A stretch of 64,000 nt of DNA, from positions 1,984,001 to 2,048,000 of the forward strand of contig NZ_CP013362.1 of NCBI RefSeq assembly GCF_001718315.1, written 5' to 3'. The position numbers and the translations under genes were made by a program. Positions 57,082 to 64,000 of the stretch are shown here, one piece after another. Position 1 is the stretch's first letter, and every line of letters begins with the position of its first letter. This DNA is from Burkholderia diffusa. Its GTDB lineage: Bacteria; Pseudomonadota; Gammaproteobacteria; Burkholderiales; Burkholderiaceae. Below the pieces are notes generated by a model. It made no database searches. It saw only the letters and a program-made list of their open reading frames with translations, and was not told the DNA's origin.

Positions 57082-58293
57082 TCATGCGGCGACCGCTTGC
57101 GACCGAGCCTTCGGAAACGGCCGGAATATCATCGCGACGAGAAACGCGCCTATGCCGATCGCGAACGATCCAAGGTACAGCCAGCCGTAACTGCCCAGCG
57201 CGTCGACGATCAAGCCGCCCGCGACCGGCCCGGCCGCCATCCCGAGACTGCCGGCCATCGCGCAGCCGCCGATCACGGTGCCCATCATCCGCAGCGGGAA
57301 GTTTTCGCGCGCGAGCACCGCATAGAGCGGCATCACGCCCGCATAGATGAAGCCGAACAGCGTCGCGACCGCGTAGAACCCGTCGAGCGTGCGCACGAAG
57401 TAGTAGCCGAGCGCACCGAGCGCCTGCGCGAGCAGCCCCGCCACCAGCATGCGCTTCGCGCCAAGGCGGTCGCCCAGCAGCCCGAACGCGATGCGGCCGC
57501 CCATGCCGGCGAGCCCTTCGACGCTGTAGATCGACACCGCGACGATCAACGGAATCCCGCACGTCACCGCATAGCTGACCGTATGGAAGATCGGCCCGGA
57601 ATGCGTCGCGCAGCAGAAGAAGTTGGTCAACAGCAGCACGATGAACTGCGGCGAACGCAGCGCGCCGCCGACCGACAGCGGCGCGGGCCCGCCGGCCGGC
57701 GCCGGCTCGGCGTGCGGCCCGTCGAGCGCGGGAGCGCGGCGCACGAGCAGCGATGCCGGAATCATGACGGCGGCCGCGAGCGCGGCGATCAACAGCATCG
57801 ACGTGCGCCAGCCGTGACTCGACACGAGCCACGCCGCGAGCGGTGACATCGTCATCGGCGCCATGCCCATGCCGGCCGACACCAGCGACACCGCGAGGCT
57901 GCGGTGCGTGTCGAACCAGCCCGTCACGCAGGCCATCATCGGCGCGAACACCGCGGCCGTCGCACTGCCGACGGCCAGTCCGAAAATCAGCTGGAACGTG
58001 AGCAGCGACGGCGCGCGGCTCGCAAGCGCCAGGCTCGCCGACAGCAGAATGGCGCCTATCACGACCACCGCGCGCGTGCCGATCCGGTCCGACAGGCTGC
58101 CCCAGCCGATGCTCGCGAAGGCCATCGCGATGAAGCCGAGCGTCATCGCGGCGGAAGTGCCGGTCATCGACCAGCCGGTGTCGCGTACGATGGCCCGCAG
58201 GAACACCGGCAGCGAAAACATCGCGCCGATCGCGATGCAGCCCATCAGGCCGCCCGCGGCGACGATCACCCAGCGATAGCGGGAATCTGGCAT
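57082..58293 (-). CDS. MFS transporter, oxalate/formate antiporter-like
   Basis: This 403-residue protein starts MPDSRYRWVIVAAGGLMGCI and has 12 predicted helices. The MFS loop motif GWGSLSDRIGTR after helix 2 and its repeat RIAFGLLGDRLGAK are visible, with the layout of monocarboxylate/oxalate-formate carriers. The substrate is not identifiable. It is divergent from a HutC-type GntR regulator that heads an unusual redox operon, so it is a candidate importer of that operon's substrate. GGAGGTGCC precedes the ATG. Confidence 0.88.
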   Translation of the reverse strand: MPDSRYRWVIVAAGGLMGCIAIGAMFSLPVFLRAIVRDTGWSMTGTSAAMTLGFIAMAFASIGWGSLSDRIGTRAVVVIGAILLSASLALASRAPSLLTFQLIFGLAVGSATAAVFAPMMACVTGWFDTHRSLAVSLVSAGMGMAPMTMSPLAAWLVSSHGWRTSMLLIAALAAAVMIPASLLVRRAPALDGPHAEPAPAGGPAPLSVGGALRSPQFIVLLLTNFFCCATHSGPIFHTVSYAVTCGIPLIVAVSIYSVEGLAGMGGRIAFGLLGDRLGAKRMLVAGLLAQALGALGYYFVRTLDGFYAVATLFGFIYAGVMPLYAVLARENFPLRMMGTVIGGCAMAGSLGMAAGPVAGGLIVDALGSYGWLYLGSFAIGIGAFLVAMIFRPFPKARSQAVAA

Positions 58294-58594
58294 CTGGCAC
58301 CTCCTTTCTCTCTGTCGGTCAGGCATTGATGAGCGAGCCGGCTGCGAACGCCGTCGCAAATCCGGTCGGTACCGATACGACGGACGACATACGGGGAAAT
58401 CGACATGCGCGGCACATGCGAGCGCGAATGTCCGATTGTCGGCCAATTCGGGCGGCTGACAAGGGGGCAGATCCGGACGCCCTTCGGCCCGCCCCTGCTT
58501 TCCCGGAATCGGAAAGTTGAAATCAGAAATAGTTGGTTCGGGCATCCGAGCGCGCTCACTACACTCGAGTCCTCTTGTCATGACAAGTTGACCA
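58294..58594. other. Intergenic region between divergent MFS and GntR genes
   Basis: This 301-bp gap contains the perfect palindrome CTTGTCATGACAAG at 58574-58587, immediately upstream of the GntR start, and AT-rich sequence around 58515-58540 that may hold the promoter. No gene is convincing. Confidence 0.6.
58574..58587. promoter_or_regulatory. Perfect 14-bp palindrome, candidate HutC-type operator
   Basis: CTTGTCATGACAAG is self-complementary over 14 bp and lies 7 bp before the GntR start codon. HutC-subfamily GntR proteins bind short palindromes of this kind (GT at the left, AC at the right), so autorepression is likely. Confidence 0.7.
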
Positions 58595-59365
58595 ATGACC
58601 CCACTCAACGTCGTGCCGCTGTCGGCGACCCCGCTCTATGTGCAGATCAAGGACACACTGCGCGCACGCATCCTCGACGGTACATATGCGCCGCACAGCC
58701 GGATGCCGTCCGAGCACGAACTCTGCGCGATGTTCGACGTGAGCCGCATCACGGTGCGCCAGGCGCTCGGCGACCTGCAAAAGGAAGGCCTGTTGTTCAG
58801 GCTGCACGGCAAGGGCACGTTCGTGTCGAAGCCGAAGGCGTTCCAGAACGTGACATCGCTGCAGGGCTTCGCCGAGGCGATGTCGTCGATGGGCTACGAG
58901 ATCGTCAACCAGTTGCGCAGCTTTCGCATCGTGAAGGCCGACCGCCATCTCGCGACGAAGCTGAACGTGCAGGAAGGCGCGCCGCTCGTCGAGATCCATC
59001 GCGTGCGGCTGCTGAACCGCGAGCCGGTGTCGCTCGAGCAGACGTGGGTGCCCGAGGCGCTCGGCAAGCGGCTCGCGGGCGCCGATCTCGTCACCCGTGA
59101 CATCTTCCTGATTCTCGAAAACGACTGCGGCGTGCCGCTCGGCCACGCCGACATGTCGATCGACGCGATCCTTGCCGACGATGAAATCGTCGACGCGCTG
59201 CGCGTCGAGGAGAGCAGCCCCGTGCTGCGGATCGAGCGCCTGACGCACGACGCGTCCGGTGCGCCAATCGACTACGAACACCTGTACTTCCGCGGCGACG
59301 CCTTCCAGTACCGGCTGCGCATCGATCGGCAGAAGATGCACCAACCATTGAGGAATCCACAATGA
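58595..59365 (+). CDS. GntR-family regulator, HutC subfamily (UTRA domain)
   Basis: This 256-residue protein has an N-terminal GntR winged helix (LYVQIKDTLRARILDGTYAP, HELCAMFDVSRITVRQALGD) and a C-terminal UTRA ligand-binding domain (LVEIHRVRLLNREPVSLEQT, IDYEHLYFRGDAFQYRLRID). UTRA proteins sense small metabolites. Its last codons overlap the flavoprotein start by 4 bp (ATGA), so it is the first gene of the redox operon. It is divergent from an MFS gene and has its own palindrome just upstream. Confidence 0.92.
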   Translation: MTPLNVVPLSATPLYVQIKDTLRARILDGTYAPHSRMPSEHELCAMFDVSRITVRQALGDLQKEGLLFRLHGKGTFVSKPKAFQNVTSLQGFAEAMSSMGYEIVNQLRSFRIVKADRHLATKLNVQEGAPLVEIHRVRLLNREPVSLEQTWVPEALGKRLAGADLVTRDIFLILENDCGVPLGHADMSIDAILADDEIVDALRVEESSPVLRIERLTHDASGAPIDYEHLYFRGDAFQYRLRIDRQKMHQPLRNPQ

Positions 59366-61101
59366 ACACCCATGTACTCGAATACGACATCGTCGTGGTC
59401 GGCGGCGGCACGGCCGGGCCGATGGCGGCGATCAAGGCGAAGGAGCGCGATCCGTCGCTGCGCGTGCTGCTGCTGGAGAAGGCCAACGTGAAACGCAGCG
59501 GCGCGATCTCGATGGGCATGGACGGCCTGAACAACGCGGTGATTCCCGGCCACGCGACGCCCGAGCAGTACACGCGCGAGATCACGATCGCCAACGACGG
59601 GATCGTCGATCAGGAAGCCGTGTACGCGTATGCGGCACACAGCTTCGCGACGATCGAGCAGCTCGACCGCTGGGGCGTGAAGTTCGAAAAGGACGGCACC
59701 GGCGACTACGCGGTGAAGAAGGTTCACCACATGGGTTCGTACGTGCTGCCGATGCCGGAAGGACACGACATCAAGAAGGTGCTGTACCGGCAGTTGAAAC
59801 GCGCGCGCATCGCGATCACGAACCGGATCGTCGCCACGCGCGTGCTGACCGACGCACACGGCCGCGCGAGCGGCGTGCTCGGCTTCGACTGCCGCACGGC
59901 CGATTTTCACGTGATCCGCGCGAAGGCCGTGATCCTGTGCTGCGGCGCGGCCGGCCGTCTCGGGCTGCCGGCGTCCGGCTACCTGATGGGCACGTACGAG
60001 AACCCGACCAATGCCGGCGACGGGTATGCGATGGCGTACCACGCGGGCGCCGCGCTCGCCAACCTCGAATGCTTCCAGATCAATCCGCTGATCAAGGACT
60101 ACAACGGCCCGGCCTGCGCGTACGTGACGGGCCCGCTCGGCGGCTTCACCGCGAACGGCAAGGGCGAGCGCTTCATCGAGTGCGACTACTGGAGCGGCCA
60201 GATGATGTGGGAGTTCCATCAGGAACTGCAAAGCGGCAACGGCCCGGTGTTCCTGAAGCTCGACCATCTCGCGGAAGAAACGATCCAGACGATCGAGCAG
60301 ATTCTGCACACGAACGAGCGGCCGAGCCGCGGCCGCTTCCATGCGGGCCGAGGCACCGACTATCGGCACCAGATGGTCGAGATGCACATCTCCGAGATCG
60401 GCTTGTGCAGCGGCCACAGTGCGTCCGGCGTGTACGTGAATGCCCGTGCGGAAACGACGGTGCCGGGGCTCTACGCAGCCGGCGACATGGCGGCCGTCCC
60501 GCACAACTACATGCTCGGCGCGTTTACCTACGGCTGGTTCGCCGGGCAGAACGCAGCCGACTACGTGGCCGGCCGCGATCACGCGCCTGTGGACGACGAA
60601 CAGGTCGCGGCCGAACGCACCCGCGTGCTCGCGCCGCTCACGCGCGAACGCGGTCTCGCGCCGGCGCAGGTCGAATACAAGCTGCGTCGCATGGTGAACG
60701 ATTACCTGCAACCGCCGAAGGTCACGCGCAAGATGGAAATCGGCCTCCGGCGTTTTGACGGAATCATTGAGGATATCGAAGAACTTAAGGCGAACAACCC
60801 GCACGAGCTAATGCGAGCGGCGGAGGTGTGCGCGATTCGCGACTGCGCCGAAATGGCCGCGCGTGCGTCGCTGTTCCGTACCGAGAGCCGCTGGGGGCTG
60901 TATCACCACCGCGTCGATTTTCCGCATCGCAACGACGCCGAATGGTTCTGCCATACCTGGCTGCGCAAAGATGCCGACGGCACGATGCGCAGCGAGAAAC
61001 GACCGGTCGAGCCTTACGTCGTGCCGCTCGCCGACGACGAACGCAGCGCCTACGCGCACCTGCGCATCCGCGAACCGGCCGCCGTCGCGGCCACCCTCTG
61101 A
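59362..61101 (+). CDS. AprA-like FAD-dependent oxidoreductase (fumarate reductase/APS reductase flavoprotein type)
   Basis: This 579-residue protein begins MNTHVLEYDIVVVGGGTAGP, an FAD-binding GxGxxG. A middle domain contains CCGAAGRLGLPASGYLMGTY and NPTNAGDGYAMAYHAGAALA, and later VPGLYAAGDMAAVPHNYMLG, which closes the FAD site. The capping and helical C-terminal regions resemble AprA/succinate dehydrogenase A. With the adjacent ferredoxin it resembles an AprAB-like pair, yet no sulphate-reduction gene is present. Electrons probably pass between FAD and the two [4Fe-4S] clusters. Substrate unknown. The first start overlaps the GntR stop. Confidence 0.85.
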   Translation: MNTHVLEYDIVVVGGGTAGPMAAIKAKERDPSLRVLLLEKANVKRSGAISMGMDGLNNAVIPGHATPEQYTREITIANDGIVDQEAVYAYAAHSFATIEQLDRWGVKFEKDGTGDYAVKKVHHMGSYVLPMPEGHDIKKVLYRQLKRARIAITNRIVATRVLTDAHGRASGVLGFDCRTADFHVIRAKAVILCCGAAGRLGLPASGYLMGTYENPTNAGDGYAMAYHAGAALANLECFQINPLIKDYNGPACAYVTGPLGGFTANGKGERFIECDYWSGQMMWEFHQELQSGNGPVFLKLDHLAEETIQTIEQILHTNERPSRGRFHAGRGTDYRHQMVEMHISEIGLCSGHSASGVYVNARAETTVPGLYAAGDMAAVPHNYMLGAFTYGWFAGQNAADYVAGRDHAPVDDEQVAAERTRVLAPLTRERGLAPAQVEYKLRRMVNDYLQPPKVTRKMEIGLRRFDGIIEDIEELKANNPHELMRAAEVCAIRDCAEMAARASLFRTESRWGLYHHRVDFPHRNDAEWFCHTWLRKDADGTMRSEKRPVEPYVVPLADDERSAYAHLRIREPAAVAATL

Positions 61102-61118
61102 CTCCGAGGAGCCTTACC

Positions 61119-61364
61119 GTGCCCCATACCCCGCACGACATCTTCCTGCGCAGCAGCGCGCCCGTGACGATCGACGAGGATCGGTGCATTGCCGACAAGG
61201 GCTGCACCGTCTGCGTCGACGTGTGCCCGCTCGACCTGCTCGCGATCGACGTGACCAAAGGCAAGGCCTACATGCAGTTCGATGAATGCTGGTACTGCAT
61301 GCCGTGCGAACGCGACTGCCCGACCGGCGCGGTCAAGGTCGACATCCCGTACCTGTTGCGCTGA
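61119..61364 (+). CDS. AprB-like ferredoxin with two [4Fe-4S] clusters
   Basis: This 81-residue protein starts at a GTG with CCGAGGAG nearby. It carries two cluster-binding sets: a first set CIADKGCTVCVDVCP (irregular spacing, as in AprB) and a second CWYCMPCERDCPTGAV. The DECWYC region resembles the AprB CWEC motif. It lies 17 bp after the flavoprotein and is the likely electron partner. The AprB C-terminal tail is missing; length suits a short ferredoxin. Confidence 0.87.
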   Translation: MPHTPHDIFLRSSAPVTIDEDRCIADKGCTVCVDVCPLDLLAIDVTKGKAYMQFDECWYCMPCERDCPTGAVKVDIPYLLR

Positions 61365-61420
61365 ACGGCGTGTCGCTTCCCGATTTCCGGACTCACGACA
61401 CATGAAGCGCGCGGCGACGA

Positions 61421-61591
61421 ATGCTCCGCCGGTTTGCCGCGTCGTTCGCGCCGGCAGCAGCCTGCCTCGCGCGCGCGTCGCCGGCATTCGCGTGTCGCTC
61501 GCGCGGCCGCGTACCGACGACGGCATCGCCGGGCCCGCGTTCGTCGACATCGAGTGCCGCTGCGTCGCGCGCCTGCGCGATGCGCGCCTGA
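61421..61591 (+). other. Possible remnant open frame with signal-peptide-like start
   Basis: Between the ferredoxin and the HEAT gene an ATG opens 56 codons beginning MLRRFAASFAPAAACLARAS, which looks like an export signal, followed by a low-complexity Ser/Arg/Ala run and a stop. It may be the leftover 5' end of a deleted periplasmic protein, for example a transporter-binding protein, or a chance frame in GC-rich DNA. Confidence 0.25.
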
Positions 61592-61625
61592 TCGCACGTC
61601 ACCTTTCTGCTGCGAGTTTTTGCCC

Positions 61626-62621
61626 ATGACCGCTTCTTCCCCTGCCTTCCCACGGCCCGGCGCGCACGATCCCGGCCACGCTTCGCTCATTGCGCGTGCG
61701 GCCGCATCTGATGCATCGGTGCGCCGCATTGCGCTGCTCGAGCTCGACGATCTCGAGGATCCCGGTCTCGTGCCGATCTTCGTCACGGCACTGCGCGCCG
61801 ATCCGTCCGCCGATGTGCGCCGCGAAGCCGCACGCGTGCTGGCCGCGTGGGAACAGCCCGACGTCGTCGATGCGCTGTGCCACGCACTGCTCGACGCCGA
61901 CGACGATGTGCGTGCCACCGCTGCGCAAAGTCTGTCCGAATTGAAGGATGTCACGTCCGGCGCCGTGCTGTGCCGCTGGGCCGAACGCGCCGAGCCATTC
62001 GTGTGCGGCGCAGCGCTGCGCGGCTTGCGCGAATTGCGCGACCCTCAGGCATTCGCACCGGCGCTGCGCGCGCTCGACGCGCCGACGCCGGCCGTGCGCG
62101 CCGAGGCCGTCGCCGTACTCGGCTGGCTGAAGGACGTGCGCGCGCTGGCGCCGCTCGCACGCGTCGCGACGAACGATACTCACGCGAACGTACGACGCCT
62201 CGCGGCAGGTGCGATCGGATTCGCGGCGCCAAACGAAGCGGCCGTCGTAACCGCGTTGCTCACGGCATTGCGCGACGCCGAATGGCAGGTGCGCGAGGAA
62301 GCGGCCGCGACGCTCGGCAAGCTGCGCGTCGCGACCGCACGCACACCGCTCGTCGCCGCACTCGAAGACGACTACTGGCAGGTGCGCTTGCGCGCGGTGC
62401 GTGCGCTCGGGCAGTTGCGCGACGCCGCCGCAGCCCCGGCCGTCGCCGCACTGCTGTCGCATGCGATCGGCAACCTTCGGAAGGAAGCGGCGCTCGCGCT
62501 CGGCGAATTGCGCGACCCCGCGACGCTGCCCGCGCTGCATGATGCGCTGAACGATCGCGATCCCGAAGTACGCAAGGCCGTGCGGATCGCCGTTGCGCAG
62601 ATCGGAGCAGACGCTCGATGA
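61626..62621 (+). CDS. HEAT-repeat (PBS lyase-like) protein
   Basis: This 331-residue protein is built almost entirely of short HEAT-like helix pairs, for example ADPSADVRREAARVLAAWEQ, ALLDADDDVRATAAQSLSEL and ALRDAEWQVREEAAATLGKL, about eight in all. The repeats are of the PBS lyase/CpcE-F type. Such proteins bind partner proteins or cofactor-bearing proteins. It is followed by a DUF971 protein with a 4-bp overlap. The ATG at 61626 was chosen as the first Met of the repeat-bearing frame; upstream codons are in a poorly protein-like run. Confidence 0.85.
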   Translation: MTASSPAFPRPGAHDPGHASLIARAAASDASVRRIALLELDDLEDPGLVPIFVTALRADPSADVRREAARVLAAWEQPDVVDALCHALLDADDDVRATAAQSLSELKDVTSGAVLCRWAERAEPFVCGAALRGLRELRDPQAFAPALRALDAPTPAVRAEAVAVLGWLKDVRALAPLARVATNDTHANVRRLAAGAIGFAAPNEAAVVTALLTALRDAEWQVREEAAATLGKLRVATARTPLVAALEDDYWQVRLRAVRALGQLRDAAAAPAVAALLSHAIGNLRKEAALALGELRDPATLPALHDALNDRDPEVRKAVRIAVAQIGADAR

Positions 62622-62959
62622 TTGCGCCGACCGAAATCCTCCTCGACCATGCGGCGCAGGCATTGACGCTGCGCTGGCCGGACGGCGACATGCAACGAAT
62701 CGGCTATGTGCGATTGCGCAGCGATCGCCCGTGCGCCGCGTGCCGGAAGATCCGGATCGATGGCGGCCGGGTCGCCGCGCTGCCGGGCGTGAAGCTGGAC
62801 GGCGTGGAAGCTGCCGGTTACGGCATCCGCCTGCTGTTCGGCGATGGTCACGCACGCGGGATCTACCCGTGGCCGTATCTGGCGCAACTCGGGTGCGACG
62901 ACGCCGATGCCCGCGCCGCGTCGCACGACGTGCCGGCATCCCGCCAGCCCGCAAACTGA
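62618..62959 (+). CDS. DUF971 (GBBH-N-like) protein
   Basis: This 113-residue protein begins MIAPTEILLDHAAQALTLRW and contains YVRLRSDRPCAACRKIRIDG and GYGIRLLFGDGHARGIYPWP YLAQLG. The pattern is that of DUF971, a domain found alone or fused to gamma-butyrobetaine hydroxylases and sometimes to Fe-S assembly proteins. The two Cys in CAAC may bind metal. It overlaps the HEAT gene by 4 bp, so it belongs to the same operon. Confidence 0.85.
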   Translation: MIAPTEILLDHAAQALTLRWPDGDMQRIGYVRLRSDRPCAACRKIRIDGGRVAALPGVKLDGVEAAGYGIRLLFGDGHARGIYPWPYLAQLGCDDADARAASHDVPASRQPAN

Positions 62960-62973
62960 CCGGCGACGCCTGA

Positions 62974-63108
62974 CCGCTGCGCGCCCTGCCCGCCGTGCTC
63001 GGCGTCGTGCTGCGCGGCCACGACGTGTGGCTCGTGCGCCGCGCGAATCCGACCGACGCCAACTACCGGGATTTCCTGGCGGCGAGATCGAACCGGGCAA
63101 GACTAACG
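62974..63108 (+). pseudogene. Decayed NUDIX hydrolase fragment
   Basis: One frame reads AVLGVVLRGHDVWLVRRANP and then, after a one-base frame change near 63064-63070, the other frame reads GFPGGEIEPGKT, the start of a Nudix box. No start codon precedes it, and the rest of the Nudix box (the REVxEE part) is missing. The fragment therefore looks like a broken and truncated NUDIX gene. Confidence 0.6.
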
Positions 63109-63219
63109 TGTATGCATCGGACATCGCGCCATCGCGTCGCTCAGGTGGCTGAAGAACCTGTCGCCCCTGTTGCACCGATCACGGAAGACCGGCGCGGAAA
63201 TCGGGGGCGGGTGCGAAGA

Positions 63220-63816
63220 TCAAGCGGCGGGACTGCGCGCCGTCAGTGGCCAGTGCCCGATTACGTCGTAGTGCGTCCTGCCGAGCCAACTGTGGATCAA
63301 CACGAAGTCGAACACGGTCCAGGAGATCGGTTCGATCGTGTACCGACCGAGCCGGCGTTCACCGTACAGCAACGTCACATGGGGCGTGAAACGAGTGCTC
63401 GAAACACGCAAACCTGCTTCTCCGAGGGCGACGCGCAGCCGTTGTTGAAATGCGATCAACGCGTGCAGTCCTGCGCTGCCCGTGAGTACCAGCGGGCAAT
63501 GGCCCGGTCGGCCGTTGAAGCTGACGACCTCATCGAAGGTCACGCGAAGCGGCGGCGCATCGATACGGCCGGCCGCGGCGCACGCGCGTGCGAGGGTGGC
63601 GCCTGGCACGTAAGCAAAGTCGCCCAGCGGATACAGCGTGACATGCAGCCGTTCCGCACGCAGCACCGCGCTTTTCGGTGGCTTCCCGCCATGCAGTTGC
63701 CGGGCGATTCCGGCAAGGCGCGTGGCCGTTTCCGCGTCCGGCATCGTCGCGAAGAAAAAGCGGTGCTCGGCAGTCGGCGGACGCGAGTCGAAGCCGGGGA
63801 GTGTCAGCTGAATCAC
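63220..63816 (-). CDS. thpR: 2'-5' RNA ligase family phosphoesterase (ThpR)
   Basis: This 198-residue protein has two HxTx motifs, LHVTLYPLGDF near residue 59 and PHVTLLYGER near residue 149, diagnostic of the 2H phosphoesterase fold. ThpR is an RNA 2',3'-cyclic phosphodiesterase that can also ligate RNA in vitro. It starts MIQLTLPGFDSRPPTAEHRF. It is transcribed away from the DUF971 operon, with guaA further upstream on the same strand. Confidence 0.88.
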   Translation of the reverse strand: MIQLTLPGFDSRPPTAEHRFFFATMPDAETATRLAGIARQLHGGKPPKSAVLRAERLHVTLYPLGDFAYVPGATLARACAAAGRIDAPPLRVTFDEVVSFNGRPGHCPLVLTGSAGLHALIAFQQRLRVALGEAGLRVSSTRFTPHVTLLYGERRLGRYTIEPISWTVFDFVLIHSWLGRTHYDVIGHWPLTARSPAA

Positions 63817-63890
63817 GGCAAAATGGTGAAGGCGCCGAGGGACGAGCGTCCATTATCATTAATCTGACAAATCTTCGCAGGACACAAAAA

Positions 63891-63918
63891 ACGCCCGGCA
63901 GGTTTCCCTGCCGGGCGT
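63891..63918 (-). terminator. Terminator of guaA
   Basis: ACGCCCGGCAGG (63891-63902) pairs with CCTGCCGGGCGT (63907-63918) around TTTC; the A-run before it gives a minus-strand U-tract. It lies about 50 bp after the guaA stop. Confidence 0.88.
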
Positions 63919-63969
63919 TCGCATCATCCGATGTGTCGATCGGCTAGCGAGGGATGCCTCGCCGCCTCA

Positions 63970-64000
63970 TCATTCCCACTCGATCGTCGCCGGCGGCTTG
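63970..64000 (-). CDS. guaA: GMP synthase GuaA, C-terminal tip only
   Basis: The last nine codons read KPPATIEWE followed by a stop, the typical GuaA C-terminus. The rest lies beyond the right edge. GuaA makes GMP from XMP, glutamine and ATP. Confidence 0.75.
   Translation of the reverse strand, partial: KPPATIEWE

Overview
The window is GC-rich, has no insertion sequences or phage genes, and looks like core chromosome of a Burkholderia, most likely the B. cepacia complex. The evidence is the protein content and order (lon-clpX-clpP-tig with ppiD and tRNA-Asp/tRNA-Val, the ompR-envZ pair, ispF-ispD back to back with mfd) and the style of the porin, LuxR and LysR proteins. Species assignment is inference.

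Region by region. 1-9.8 kb is a protein-quality-control block: a partial YbbA-type ABC ATPase divergent from the TesA esterase, PpiD, two tRNAs, Lon, ClpX, ClpP and trigger factor. 10-14.2 kb holds a glycerate kinase, a MarR regulator, a ketopantoate-reductase-like enzyme and a LuxR-type regulator. 14.4-17.9 kb is a compact porin, MFS transporter and histone-deacetylase-like amidohydrolase cassette. 18-23.2 kb has small exported or membrane proteins, tRNA-Leu, a squalene/phytoene-synthase-like protein with altered metal motifs, and a DUF1501/DUF1800 pair. 23.4-34.8 kb holds OmpR/EnvZ, AhpC/AhpD behind an OxyR-like promoter, IspD/IspF, Mfd, ArgE and a threonine-dehydratase-like enzyme. 34.9-42.6 kb holds a class A penicillin-binding protein, a PspA-TPR-MscL envelope group, a HIBADH-family reductase and dodecin.

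42.8-54.5 kb is a purine/urate catabolic cluster. It encodes a LysR regulator, an 8-oxoguanine-type deaminase, 5-hydroxyisourate hydrolase, membrane urate oxidase PuuD with a fused cytochrome c, OHCU decarboxylase, allantoinase PuuE, an allantoin/hydantoin racemase, allantoicase, ureidoglycolate lyase, an NCS1 permease and a FadR-type GntR regulator. Together these can take urate to glyoxylate and urea. The glycerate kinase and HIBADH-like reductase elsewhere in the window could carry glyoxylate-derived carbon onward, but no glyoxylate carboligase is present.

54.8-64 kb begins with LD-carboxypeptidase and TadA coupled to a DUF1992 protein. It then holds the most unusual locus: an MFS transporter divergent from a HutC-type GntR regulator, an AprA-like flavoprotein, an AprB-like ferredoxin, a HEAT-repeat protein and a DUF971 protein. 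A perfect 14-bp palindrome sits directly before the GntR start codon. The window closes with a decayed NUDIX gene, a 2'-5' RNA ligase and the 3' tip of guaA.
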